NCBI GenBank assembly: GCA_026708015.1
Contig: JAPOVT010000002.1
Span: 1 to 64,000 of the forward strand
Source: a bacterium
GTDB taxonomy: Bacteria > Actinomycetota > Acidimicrobiia > Acidimicrobiales > Bin134
DNA length: 64,000 nucleotides
Reading direction: 5' to 3'
Position 1 is the stretch's first letter; each line of letters opens with the position of its first letter. The notes below the pieces were generated by a model. It ran no database searches. It was given only the letters and a program-made list of their open reading frames with translations, and was not told the origin of the DNA. Shown here piece after piece: positions 42,631-51,438 of this stretch. Position numbers and translations under genes: made by a program.

Positions 42631-43812
42631 CTAACGAGGTTCCCTCGGCAGACCCAGGGTGCGCTCCCCGATGATGTTGCGCTGGATTTCGCTGGTTCCG
42701 GCGAAGATTGTCGCAGCTTGATAGTACAGCCAGGATCGCTGCCAGCGGCCTTCGCCGGGGTTGTGGGAGTCACCCCGCCACAGGGGGCCAGCGGCACCCA
42801 GCACATCCATGGCAGTGCGGTGCAGGCGCTGGCTCATCTCACTCCAGAAGAGCTTGGCGGTGGCCGACTCCGGGCCGTGGTCGCGACCGTGGGCCAGCCG
42901 GGACAGCACCCGCCAGTTCTGAAGCTGGAACAGGCGGACTTCGATGTAGGAGTAGGCCAAGGCCTGGCGGATCACGGGGTCTTGGTTTCGGCCGGTTTCG
43001 GCGGCCAGGCGGAACAGCTCTTCGAGGAGTTGGAGGTGGATGACGAGCTGGCGGGGATTGGTGCCCCGCTCCACGCTGAGAGTGGACTGCGACACCCGCC
43101 AACCGTTGCCGAGCTCGCCGATCACCTGGTCGTCGGCCACGAACACGTCGTTGAGGAAGACCTCGTTGAAGTCGGACTCATCGGTGATCTGGCGCAGGGG
43201 GTGGATGTCGACCCCGGAGGCGTGCATGTCGACCATGAAGGCGGTAATGCCCCGGTGCTTGGGCTCGTCGGGGTGGGATCGGGCCAGGCACAGGCCCCAG
43301 TCGGCGAACTGGGCGTAAGACGTCCACACCTTCTGGCCGCTGAGCCGCCAACCGCCGTCGGCGGGGGTGGCCCGGGTGGACAGCGAGGCCAAGTCGCTGC
43401 CGGCATCGGGCTCGCTGAACAGCTGGCAGAAGAGCTGCTCGGCGGGGAGGATTGAGGGGAGCCAGCGCTGCTTCTGCTCGGCGGTACCGTGGGCCAGGAT
43501 GGTGGGGCCGATCAGATTCACGCCCAAGCGGCCCACCAGCTCAGGGGCCCGGGCTCGGGCCAGTTCCTCCTGGACGATGTAGTGATCGAGTGGACCGGCC
43601 CCCCGGCCGCCGAATTCAACCGGCCAGGACACGCCGACAAGTCGGGCTTCGGCCAGCGCAGCCTGCCACTTGCGGAGGAAGGCGACCTCTTCTGCCAGGT
43701 CATCGAACAGCGGGGGCAGGCCCTGGCCGTACTCCCAGGGCAGATTTTCTTGAAGCCACTGCCGGCATTCGTGTCGGAACGCTTCTTGCTCCGGTGTGGG
43801 GGCTAGGTCCAC
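42631..43812 (-). CDS. Acyl-CoA dehydrogenase
   Basis: 393 residues. Clear family blocks: EFGGRGAGPLDHYIVQEELARA, CQLFSEPDAGSDLASLSTRA, GWRLSGQKVWTSYAQFADWGLCLAR, NEVFLNDVFVADDQVIGE and the C-terminal GTSEIQRNIIGERTLGLPREP. The end GTSEIQRNIIGE is the adenine-contact loop. In many sterol- and branched-acid-degrading actinobacteria, dehydrogenases of this branch work as heteromers; no second subunit adjoins here. Confidence 0.92.
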   Translation of the reverse strand: MDLAPTPEQEAFRHECRQWLQENLPWEYGQGLPPLFDDLAEEVAFLRKWQAALAEARLVGVSWPVEFGGRGAGPLDHYIVQEELARARAPELVGRLGVNLIGPTILAHGTAEQKQRWLPSILPAEQLFCQLFSEPDAGSDLASLSTRATPADGGWRLSGQKVWTSYAQFADWGLCLARSHPDEPKHRGITAFMVDMHASGVDIHPLRQITDESDFNEVFLNDVFVADDQVIGELGNGWRVSQSTLSVERGTNPRQLVIHLQLLEELFRLAAETGRNQDPVIRQALAYSYIEVRLFQLQNWRVLSRLAHGRDHGPESATAKLFWSEMSQRLHRTAMDVLGAAGPLWRGDSHNPGEGRWQRSWLYYQAATIFAGTSEIQRNIIGERTLGLPREPR

Positions 43813-43818
43813 GTACCG

Positions 43819-44490
43819 TCAGGCGGCGGTGACGAGGATGCGCTCGCTGGCGAAACCGCCGATGCCGACGTGATTGCCGTCGATCTCCACCGTGGTGGTG
43901 CCGTCGGGGGAGGAGGCGGTGATGACCCCTTCGGCACCGGGGACCACCGAAGAGCCCTCCAGGAAGTCGAGCAATCCTTCGGTGAACTCCAGCTCCTCGG
44001 TGATGCGGGTGACCACGAAGCGCTGGCCCACCTCGATCTTGGCCAGCGCCTTGGTCGGGGGGGCCTGGTAGTCGGAACCGGGGATGGGGTTGCCGTGAGG
44101 ACAGGTGGTGGGGTCGTCGAGCACTCGCATCATGGCCTGCTCCACCAGGGGCGAGATGACGTGCTCCCACTTGCCGGCCTCGGCGTGGGCGTCGGCCCAC
44201 GACAGACCCAGCACCTGGGTGAGGAACACTTCGGCCAGGCGGTGGCGGCGCACCACCCGCTCGGCCAAGTCCATCCCGTCGGGGGACAGTTCGATGGCCC
44301 GGCCCTTGAGGGTGACCAGGCCCTCGGCCTCCAGCCGGTGGATCATCTCGGACACGGCGGGGCGGGACACCTCGAGGCGTTCGGCCACTCGGGCCTGGAT
44401 AACGTCGACGTCGTCTTCGGCCAGCTCGAAAATGGTCTCGCAGTATTCCTCGAAGGCCGGATGCCACTCGGGGGTCTCGTAGTGAGCCAC
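43819..44490 (-). CDS. DtxR/IdeR-family metalloregulator with altered primary metal site
   Basis: 223 residues from GTG 44490. A winged helix (VIQARVAERLEVSRPAVSEMIHRLEAEG), dimerisation domain with VVRRHRLAEVFLTQVLG, and a C-terminal SH3-like domain. The family normally reads ACRWEH; here the sequence is AEAGKWEHVIS, so the Cys ligand equivalent to DtxR Cys102 is Gly while the Glu-His pair and the ancillary His/Glu residues remain. A Cys appears later in TTCPHGNPIPG. It is embedded in a catabolic operon, between an acyl-CoA dehydrogenase and two ligases, so it may regulate that operon or metal supply. Confidence 0.85.
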   Translation of the reverse strand: MAHYETPEWHPAFEEYCETIFELAEDDVDVIQARVAERLEVSRPAVSEMIHRLEAEGLVTLKGRAIELSPDGMDLAERVVRRHRLAEVFLTQVLGLSWADAHAEAGKWEHVISPLVEQAMMRVLDDPTTCPHGNPIPGSDYQAPPTKALAKIEVGQRFVVTRITEELEFTEGLLDFLEGSSVVPGAEGVITASSPDGTTTVEIDGNHVGIGGFASERILVTAA

Positions 44491-44500
44491 GACCGGAAGT

Positions 44501-45868
44501 CTACCCAGCGGAGTCTTCCAACAGCCGGGACAGCTTGGACTTGTCGGGTTTGCCGGAGGCCATCGTGGGCATGTCGTCAACCGCGATGATGCGCTCGGGG
44601 GTCATAAAGCGGGCCGCGCCGGCCTCGGAGAACCAGCGGCGGCACTCGTCGAGGTCGAAGGGGCCGTCGGCCACCACGAAGGCGGCCACCCGCTCGCCAA
44701 GGCGGTCGTTGGGCTCCCCCAGCGCCACCGCCTGGCTCACCGCGGGGTGGGACTCGAGTATGGCCTCAACCTCGACGGCGTCGATGTTCTCGCTGCCCCG
44801 TATGATCTTGTCGCCCAGCCGCCCGATGACGGTGAGGTAGCCGTCGGCGTCGATGGCACCCAGGTCGCCGGTGCGGAACCAGCCGTCTTCGGTGAAGGCG
44901 GCCGCGGTGTGGGCGGGGTCGAGATAGCCGACGGTCACTTCGGGGCCGAACACCTGGATTTCGCCATACTCGTCGATCCTGATCTGGGTGGGGGCGAATG
45001 GGCGGCCGTCGGTGTTGGCCATGCGATCAGGATCGTCGGCGGCGGTGCAGGTGGTGACGGTGGGGGCCTCGGTGGAGCCGTAGGCCCGTTTGACGACGCA
45101 CCCGAAGGCGTCTCGGGCCCGGTTCACGAAGGAAGGGGTCACGCTGGAGCCGCCGATGGACAAGAACCGGAATGAAGCGGTGCGACTGGGACTGAAGTCG
45201 GGATGGTCCATGAGGTCGTTGAAGAAAGTGGGAGGGCCGATCATGTATGTGACCTGCTCTTTTTCGATGAGGGCCAGCGCCTCGCCCGGATCCCAGCGGG
45301 TCATGAGCACGGTCTTCATCGGCACGGCGCCGGGGACAAGCACCCCGTGAAGCAGCCCAGCGACGTGGGCCAATGAGGCGGGGAATAGAACGGAGTCTTC
45401 AGAGGTGAGGCCCTGGAAGGAGATGGTCTGGCGGGTCTTGTAGGCCAGGGCGGCCTGGGTGTGGACCACGCCCTTGGGCACGCCGGAGGAGCCGGAGGTG
45501 AACATGATGAGAGCTCGGTCGTCGGGTCGGTTTTGGGCGGTGCGGCGGTGGGAGGCATCGCCGGCTACGGGATGGTCGGATGGGTCCAACAGGCGGTCGA
45601 TACCGAGCGCGGCGAAGGCGTGGGATCGCTGGCGGCCCTCGTCGGCATACAGCAGAGGAACGGCCACCGCACCGGCCTGCCAGCACGCCCGATAGGCCAC
45701 CACGGCCTCGGGGCTGGTGGGGAGTTGGAAGGCGGCGGGCTGGCCCGATTCGAGTGCGGACGCGGTTTGAGCAGCCCAGGCGAACACCTCGTCGGAGGAC
45801 AGGCGGCGGTCGCCGGCCACGATGAGGTCGTCTCGCCGGGGCACGACCGTGAGCATCTCGTGGATCAT
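44501..45868 (-). CDS. AMP-dependent acyl-CoA synthetase, short
   Basis: 455 residues from ATG 45868, overlapping the previous ligase stop by 4 nt. Adenylate-forming motifs: IMFTSGSSGVPKGVVHTQ (P-loop), RAYGSTEAPTVTTC, DGWFRTGDLGAIDADGYLTVIGR and the end ASGKPDKSKLSRLL with the catalytic Lys. It is about 50-80 residues shorter than usual, mainly at the N-terminus. Works at the CoA-activation step with its neighbour. Confidence 0.9.
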   Translation of the reverse strand: MIHEMLTVVPRRDDLIVAGDRRLSSDEVFAWAAQTASALESGQPAAFQLPTSPEAVVAYRACWQAGAVAVPLLYADEGRQRSHAFAALGIDRLLDPSDHPVAGDASHRRTAQNRPDDRALIMFTSGSSGVPKGVVHTQAALAYKTRQTISFQGLTSEDSVLFPASLAHVAGLLHGVLVPGAVPMKTVLMTRWDPGEALALIEKEQVTYMIGPPTFFNDLMDHPDFSPSRTASFRFLSIGGSSVTPSFVNRARDAFGCVVKRAYGSTEAPTVTTCTAADDPDRMANTDGRPFAPTQIRIDEYGEIQVFGPEVTVGYLDPAHTAAAFTEDGWFRTGDLGAIDADGYLTVIGRLGDKIIRGSENIDAVEVEAILESHPAVSQAVALGEPNDRLGERVAAFVVADGPFDLDECRRWFSEAGAARFMTPERIIAVDDMPTMASGKPDKSKLSRLLEDSAG

Positions 45869-47523
45869 GGGTCGTCTGCGAAGCGCTCGGCCAGCAGCGC
45901 TCTCACGCCCGTCAGGTTGATCTTGCCCGAATCGAGCCAGGGCAAGTGGTCGGGGGTGTTGTAGACCGCGATGTGGCGAGGGACCTTGTAGGAGGCGACC
46001 CGCTCTGCGACATATTTCCTGAGCTCTTCGGCGGTAAGGGTCTGTCCCGGCCGCAGCACCACCGCGGCGGCCACGTCTTCGAGGCGGTCGGGGTGGGGCA
46101 CGCCGCACACGAAGGCGTGGGTGACCTCGTCGGGCTCTTCCAGCACCAGCTCGATCTCTCGGGGGGCGATGTTCATGCCCGACGACTTGATGAGGTCGCC
46201 CATCCGGCCGGTGAAATAGAAGTAGCCGTCGGCGTCGAAGTAGCCGCTGTCGCCGGTGCGGTACCAGCCATCGGGGGTAAAGGTGTCGGCTCGGTCCACT
46301 TTGTACAGCCGGGACATGAGGGCGTAGCCCCGCACCCACACCTCGCCCTTCTCCCCCGTCGGGCAGTCTTCACCTGTCTCGGGATTCACAATCCGGTGCT
46401 CCATGCCGGGCACCGCCCAGCCGAACGAGCCCCGCTTCTCCTCGGGCAGCCGGGAGCCCATCACGCCCAGGGTGTGGGGGCCCAGGGTCTCAGTCATGCC
46501 CAAGGAGTTGACCCGCAGTTCGGGATCGTTGATCTGCATTTCGGGGGGAAGGAGGGAATAGAGACTGCCGCCCCGCACCGAGGAGAGGTCGCGTTGGGTG
46601 AAGTCGGGATGGTTGACGAGCAATTGGGCCATGTGGGGCCAGCCGAAGACCAAAGTCACCCTTTCCCTCTCGATGAGGGCCAGGGTGGCGCCGGGCTCGA
46701 ATCTCTCGTCAAAGACCAGGCAGGTTCCGGCGTAGATCGAACCCACCAGTGACATCACCATGCCTCCCACCCAGAACAGGGGCATGGCGGTGTAGATGCG
46801 GTCGCCGGGTTCCAAGTCCCGAAACTGCCACAGATTGTGGGCGTGGCAAACCACCGCTCCCTGGGTGTGGACGGCCCCTTTGGGCGACGAGGTGCTGCCC
46901 GACGTGTACACCACGGTGAATTCGTCGGTCGGACCCACCTGGAATTCGGCGGCGGCCAGCACTTCGTCGCTGACGGCTTCTCCGGCGGCCAGCAGATCGT
47001 CCATCGGCGCAGCCCACGGAGCGTCGCACCGGCCCCAGACCCACACCGAGCGCAGAAGAGGGTGCGACGGGGAGGTGATGACCGGGTCTTGGCCGGGGGA
47101 GACGACTTCTTCGAGTCGGGCCAGATAGTCGTGGCCCAGGAATCGGGACACAGTCAACAGCACCTGCACATCGGCGTGGCGCAGTACCCAGTCGAGCTCC
47201 CGAGACTTGTAGTAGGTGTTGGCCAGCACGCCGATGGCCCCGATGCGCCCGATGGCCAGCCAGGCGGCGATCCAGTCGGGACTGTTGGGGGCTAGGAGCC
47301 CCACCCGAGTGCCCTTGCCCACACCAATGGCCAGGAGCCCCTTGGCGATGGCCGCTGAGGCGGCCTCGGCGTCGGCGAAGGTCATCCTCCGGTCGTCGAG
47401 CACTCCGAGTTCCCGGGGGCCATGGGCCTCGACCGCGGCCCGGATCATCTGGGGAACGGTCGGTTCGAATGGCGGGAACTCGACCGGCTGGGTACCGGGG
47501 CCGGGCTCGGCGGTGTTGGGCAT
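45865..47523 (-). CDS. AMP-dependent acyl-CoA synthetase
   Basis: 552 residues. VVYTSGSTSSPKGAVHTQ (P-loop), NSLGMTETLGPHT, GWYRTGDSGYFDADGYFYFTGR and DSGKINLTGVRALL (catalytic Lys) are all present. Activates a carboxylic acid to its CoA ester. Immediately follows the LLM-flavin gene with no gap and overlaps the second ligase. Confidence 0.92.
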   Translation of the reverse strand: MPNTAEPGPGTQPVEFPPFEPTVPQMIRAAVEAHGPRELGVLDDRRMTFADAEAASAAIAKGLLAIGVGKGTRVGLLAPNSPDWIAAWLAIGRIGAIGVLANTYYKSRELDWVLRHADVQVLLTVSRFLGHDYLARLEEVVSPGQDPVITSPSHPLLRSVWVWGRCDAPWAAPMDDLLAAGEAVSDEVLAAAEFQVGPTDEFTVVYTSGSTSSPKGAVHTQGAVVCHAHNLWQFRDLEPGDRIYTAMPLFWVGGMVMSLVGSIYAGTCLVFDERFEPGATLALIERERVTLVFGWPHMAQLLVNHPDFTQRDLSSVRGGSLYSLLPPEMQINDPELRVNSLGMTETLGPHTLGVMGSRLPEEKRGSFGWAVPGMEHRIVNPETGEDCPTGEKGEVWVRGYALMSRLYKVDRADTFTPDGWYRTGDSGYFDADGYFYFTGRMGDLIKSSGMNIAPREIELVLEEPDEVTHAFVCGVPHPDRLEDVAAAVVLRPGQTLTAEELRKYVAERVASYKVPRHIAVYNTPDHLPWLDSGKINLTGVRALLAERFADDP

Positions 47524-48453
47524 CTATGGGCTCTGGGAAGGGGCGATGACCGATTCGCCGTAGCGGCGCATGGTGTCGAGGGTGGCCTCGATGTCATCAC
47601 CAGGAAGGTTCACCGTGATCCACGTCACTCCCAACGCTTCCAGGTCGGCCAGGGCGGCGATGTGAGCGTCGGCATCGAAGTCGGGGCCGGCCGGTCGGCC
47701 GCCGACGTGGTTCAGATAGCTGACGTCGATGTCGGCCGGATCGCGCCCCGCCTCGTCGACATAGGTCCACAGCTCGTCGAGCAGGGCCGCCAAGTCATCC
47801 AGGGTCTCCAGCGGCGGGGTCCTGGCCGTGGTGGCCAGCGCACGAGGGGCGGGAAACGGGGTCCAGCCGTTGGCGACGGTGGCCACCCGCCGGCGGGCAC
47901 GCTTGGAGTTGCCCCCGATCCAGATGGGGGGATGGGGCTTCTGCACCGGCTTGGGGTTGGCGGTCTGGCCCAAAGCGGTGAAATTGCTGCCCTCGTAGGC
48001 GAAATCGTCGGTGGTCCAGATACCGATCATGGCCTCAATGGCCTCGTCGAAGATCTGGTTGCGGTTGTTGAAGTCGACGCCGAGGGCCTTGAACTCGCCC
48101 TTGAGATAGCCGGAGCCGGTGGCGAAGATGAACCGCCCGCCGGAGAAGGCGTCGATGGTGGCGATGGCCTTGGCCATGATGAACGGGTTTCGGTAGGGCA
48201 CCACGACGATGTTGGGGATCAGCTTGATGCGGTCGGTCACGGCGGCGCAGAAGGCCAGGGCGGCAAACGGGTCCACGGCATCGTGGCCACCGGCATTGAG
48301 CCAGCGGTCGGTGGGGGCGGGGTGGTCGGTGAAACCCAGTCCGTCGAAGCCGGACTCCTCGGCGGTGCGGGCGAAATCCACCACGCCCTGCTTGGTTGTC
48401 AGCCTTTGGTCCCACGGATGGGCCACCATCGGAAACGTCACTGCGAACTTCAT
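47524..48453 (-). CDS. LLM-class (luciferase-like) flavin-dependent oxidoreductase
   Basis: 309 residues from ATG 48453. The luciferase-like TIM barrel includes DFARTAEESGFDGLGFTDHP, DPFAALAFCAAVTDRIKL, VPYRNPFIMAKAIATIDAFSGGRF, GSGYLKGEFKALGVDFNNR and KPHPPIWIGGNSKRARRRVA. It belongs to the FMN or F420 branch often annotated TIGR03619; cofactor is not decidable by eye. Probably an oxygenation or reduction step for the acids activated by the ligases downstream. Confidence 0.88.
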   Translation of the reverse strand: MKFAVTFPMVAHPWDQRLTTKQGVVDFARTAEESGFDGLGFTDHPAPTDRWLNAGGHDAVDPFAALAFCAAVTDRIKLIPNIVVVPYRNPFIMAKAIATIDAFSGGRFIFATGSGYLKGEFKALGVDFNNRNQIFDEAIEAMIGIWTTDDFAYEGSNFTALGQTANPKPVQKPHPPIWIGGNSKRARRRVATVANGWTPFPAPRALATTARTPPLETLDDLAALLDELWTYVDEAGRDPADIDVSYLNHVGGRPAGPDFDADAHIAALADLEALGVTWITVNLPGDDIEATLDTMRRYGESVIAPSQSP

Positions 48454-48475
48454 GGGTCTCCTTTTCGTGCGCGCC

Positions 48476-49789
48476 CTACTGTGCAGCACCGCTCCGGGCG
48501 TCGCAAGCGGCCCGCCATTGCGGATAGCGGCGATCGCAGGCCTCGGCCCAGTCGGACCGGGGCTCGACCCGGTGACCGGTGCGGGCCCAGCGGCGGGCTT
48601 GGGCCAGGTCGTTGGATTCCAGACCGGCGCTGATGCGGGCCATCCAGGCCGCTCCTTTGGCCGCGCCCTCGGGCACGGCAGTGACGTCCACCGGCAGGCT
48701 GGTGGCGTCGGCCAGGGCCTGCATCCAGCGCTCCACATGGGTTCCCCCGCCCACGGCCACGATGCGCTCGGGGCTGGTGCCGGCAAGGTCGAGATGGTGG
48801 CGAACGACGAAACCGGCGGCCTCGTAAGCGGCGGCCAGGACGTCGGCGGGACCGTGGCCCACATCCAGACCCACCAGTGCGGCCCGCAGGTCGGGATCGT
48901 GGCGAGGGGTGCGCTCGCCCCGGATGTAGGGCACCCACAGCGGCATGCGGTCGGGGTGGGAAGGCTCGTCGGCGGGATCGCCGGTGAGAGCTCGCACCCG
49001 CTCGAGGAACAGGCCACCGGCATTGCTCGGCCCGCCGATGGCGGCCAGGCCAGTCTGGAGATGGGGAATTGTCCACAGTCCCTCGGCCTCGGGCCACCCC
49101 TCGGCCACCGCCCAGGTGATGAGGGTGGTGCCGCAGATCACCAGTACGTCGCCGGGCGAGTCGGCCCCGGCCACGAGTTGCTCGGCCAGTGCGTCGACCG
49201 TGCCGGCGGCTACCGGCGCATCGCCCCGATAGCCGACAGGGGTGGAGTCCATGGCCAATTGGGGGAGCTTGGCGGGGTCGCACCATTGGCCGTCCCAGCC
49301 GTCGGTGCCGAACACCGGCAGGCAGGTCATGGCGGTGATGGCGTCGATGACGGCGGCGCCGCACAGCGCCTGGCTGGCCGCCGCCTGGGCGGGCCAATAG
49401 GCGTGGGCGTGGGGCACAGCCTGTTCCAGCGAGCGGAGAAACCCGACGAACTCGCCGTCGGGATGGTGGCCCCGGTGATCGCCGTACAAGATGCCCGGCG
49501 AGACGGGCGTCCCATCGGAATCGACCGCGGCCAGCGACGGGACCATGGCGGCCAAGCCGATGCCCGCCACTCGGTGACCAGCCGAAACGGCGTCGCAGGC
49601 CTCGACCACGCTGGTGCCCCAAACCGCGGCGGCATCGTGTTCGAGCACCGCTGGGGTGGGGGCGTTGACGGCGTGGGGTATGCGGGCGCGAGTCTGCACG
49701 TCGCCGTCGCCGTCGACGGCCACCGCCTTCACCGAGGTGGTGCCGATGTCGATGCCCACCGTCACCTGAACTGCCTCATCCACAGCCAT
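48476..49789 (-). CDS. FGGY-family carbohydrate kinase
   Basis: 437 residues from ATG 49789. Ribokinase-unrelated FGGY fold: VGIDIGTTSVKAVAVDGDG (phosphate 1), GGPSNAGGLFLERV (adenosine region) and RIVAVGGGTHVERWMQALADA. Shorter than the usual ~500 residues. It diverges from the dehydrogenase/aldolase pair by 18 bp; kinase, dehydrogenase and class II aldolase together are the tools for breaking down a sugar or aldonic acid. It also heads the twelve-gene minus-strand run. Confidence 0.85.
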   Translation of the reverse strand: MAVDEAVQVTVGIDIGTTSVKAVAVDGDGDVQTRARIPHAVNAPTPAVLEHDAAAVWGTSVVEACDAVSAGHRVAGIGLAAMVPSLAAVDSDGTPVSPGILYGDHRGHHPDGEFVGFLRSLEQAVPHAHAYWPAQAAASQALCGAAVIDAITAMTCLPVFGTDGWDGQWCDPAKLPQLAMDSTPVGYRGDAPVAAGTVDALAEQLVAGADSPGDVLVICGTTLITWAVAEGWPEAEGLWTIPHLQTGLAAIGGPSNAGGLFLERVRALTGDPADEPSHPDRMPLWVPYIRGERTPRHDPDLRAALVGLDVGHGPADVLAAAYEAAGFVVRHHLDLAGTSPERIVAVGGGTHVERWMQALADATSLPVDVTAVPEGAAKGAAWMARISAGLESNDLAQARRWARTGHRVEPRSDWAEACDRRYPQWRAACDARSGAAQ

Positions 49790-49807
49790 CAACCCTACGC
49801 TTGTGGC

Positions 49808-50779
49808 GTGAGCAAACCGAGGGCGCTGGTGACCGCTCCGCTGCGGGGGCCAGGCTTGGACCGGCTGCGGGATGTGGCCGACGTGGAGTTCGATCCGTGG
49901 ATCGAGCACCAGCCGATTCGGCTCTTGGGGGCCGATGACCTGGCCGCCCGCCTGGCGGAGATGTCGGCCGACCTGTTGGTGTGCGAGGCCGACGAGTGCA
50001 AAGGGCCGGTGTTCGAGCACCCGCTGCGGGCGGTGGCCTCCACCCGGGGCGATCCCACCAACGTGGATGTGGCCGGGGCCACTGCGGCGGGCATTCCGGT
50101 GCTGCACGCTCCGGGGCGCAACGCCGACGCAGTGGCTGAGATGGCGGTAGCGCTGATGTTTGCCGTCAACCGCCGCGTGATCCTGGGCGACCGGGACATG
50201 CGGGCGGGCACCGTGTTCACTGACACCATCCCTTATCAGCGGTATCGGGCGTGGCAGATGGCCGGGCGCACCGTGGGTCTGGTGGGGCTGGGGGCAGTGG
50301 GGCGAGCAGCCAAATGGCGGTTCGAGGGCCTGGGGATGAAGGTGATCGCCCACGACCCCTATCAGCCCGACGCCGACTGCGAGCTGGACGAACTGCTAGC
50401 CAGCGCCGACGTGGTGTCGATGCACGCCCCTGTGCTTCCGGAAACGGCTGGAATGATCGGCGCCGACCAGTTTGCGGCCATGCGGCGGGGGTCCATCTAT
50501 GTGAACACCGCTCGGGCCGCGCTGCACGACACTGAAGCCCTGGTGGATGCCTTGGCATCGGGGCATCTGGGGGGCGCGGGCCTCGACCATGTGCGGGGAG
50601 AGATCCTCCCGGATGGCCATCCGCTAACCAAGCTCGACAACGTGGTGCTGACACCGCACATTGGCGGTGCCACCTACGACACCGAGGTGAATCAGACCGA
50701 CATGGTGGTGGAGGACATTTGCCGGCTCTTGGCCGGCGAGCGCCCCCACCGCCTGGCCAACCCGGAGGTATGGCGATGA
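49808..50779 (+). CDS. D-2-hydroxyacid dehydrogenase
   Basis: 323 residues from GTG 49808. NAD-binding VGLVGLGAVGRAAKWRFEGLGMKVIAHDPY, catalytic Arg in VNTARAALHD, and His in VLTPHIGGATYDTE. The usual ALDVFxxEP reads GLDHVRGEILP, with the Glu kept. Family members reduce 2-keto acids or oxidise D-2-hydroxyacids. ATGA overlap with the aldolase. Confidence 0.9.
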   Translation: MSKPRALVTAPLRGPGLDRLRDVADVEFDPWIEHQPIRLLGADDLAARLAEMSADLLVCEADECKGPVFEHPLRAVASTRGDPTNVDVAGATAAGIPVLHAPGRNADAVAEMAVALMFAVNRRVILGDRDMRAGTVFTDTIPYQRYRAWQMAGRTVGLVGLGAVGRAAKWRFEGLGMKVIAHDPYQPDADCELDELLASADVVSMHAPVLPETAGMIGADQFAAMRRGSIYVNTARAALHDTEALVDALASGHLGGAGLDHVRGEILPDGHPLTKLDNVVLTPHIGGATYDTEVNQTDMVVEDICRLLAGERPHRLANPEVWR

Positions 50780-51435
50780 CCGACCGCGTCGACATTCGAG
50801 CTCAAGTGATGGCGGCCGCTCAGGCGATGGACGCCGCGGGGCTGGTGGTGGGCACCGCGGGAAACGTGTCGGGGCGCGCCGAGGACGGGATGATCTGGTT
50901 GACGCCGTCGTCGCTGCCCTACGACCAAGTGAGCATCGACAACCTGGCGGCGGTGGACCTGGACGGGAACCTGCAAGAGGGCACGTCTCGGCCGTCCACC
51001 GAGAAGGAAATGCACCTGGCCTGTTATCGAGCCTTCCCCGAGGTGGGCGGGGTGGTGCACTGCCACCCGATTCACGCCTCGATGTTCGCGGTGGCCCACA
51101 AGAGCATTCCCGCGGTGATCGAGGAGGTCATCGTGTATCTGGGCGGGAACGTTGCGGTGAGCGACTATCGGACCACCGGTTCCGATGAGCTGGGCGAAGA
51201 GGTGGTGCGCCACCTGGCTGACCGCTCAGCGGTGCTGATGGCCAACCACGGAATGCTGTGCATCGGCGAGTCGCCCGACCACGCCCTGCACGCCGCCCTA
51301 GTGGCCGAGCACACCGCCCGCATCGTGTGGGGCGCCAGCCGCCTCGGCGATGTCGTCGAATTGCCCGACAAAGCCCGCTCCGACTTTGAAGGCGTCTACG
51401 CCTACCTCCGCCGCGAGACCTGGTCGGCCACGTAG
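50776..51435 (+). CDS. Class II aldolase/adducin family protein
   Basis: 219 residues from ATG 50776, chosen because GGAGG at 50764-50768 is 7 nt away and the start overlaps the previous stop; an ATG two codons earlier is too close. Blocks: GLVVGTAGNVSGRAEDGMIWLTPSSLPYD, PSTEKEMHLACYRAFPEVGGVVHCHPIHASMFA (Glu and two His at the zinc site), and LMANHGMLCIG (third His). Fuculose-phosphate-aldolase type. Confidence 0.9.
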   Translation: MTDRVDIRAQVMAAAQAMDAAGLVVGTAGNVSGRAEDGMIWLTPSSLPYDQVSIDNLAAVDLDGNLQEGTSRPSTEKEMHLACYRAFPEVGGVVHCHPIHASMFAVAHKSIPAVIEEVIVYLGGNVAVSDYRTTGSDELGEEVVRHLADRSAVLMANHGMLCIGESPDHALHAALVAEHTARIVWGASRLGDVVELPDKARSDFEGVYAYLRRETWSAT

Positions 51436-51438
51436 CGG

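Noticed and set aside
48209-49807. Upstream extension of the hydroxyacid dehydrogenase frame
   Set aside because: Antisense to the LLM and FGGY kinase genes; the dehydrogenase fold begins at 49808.
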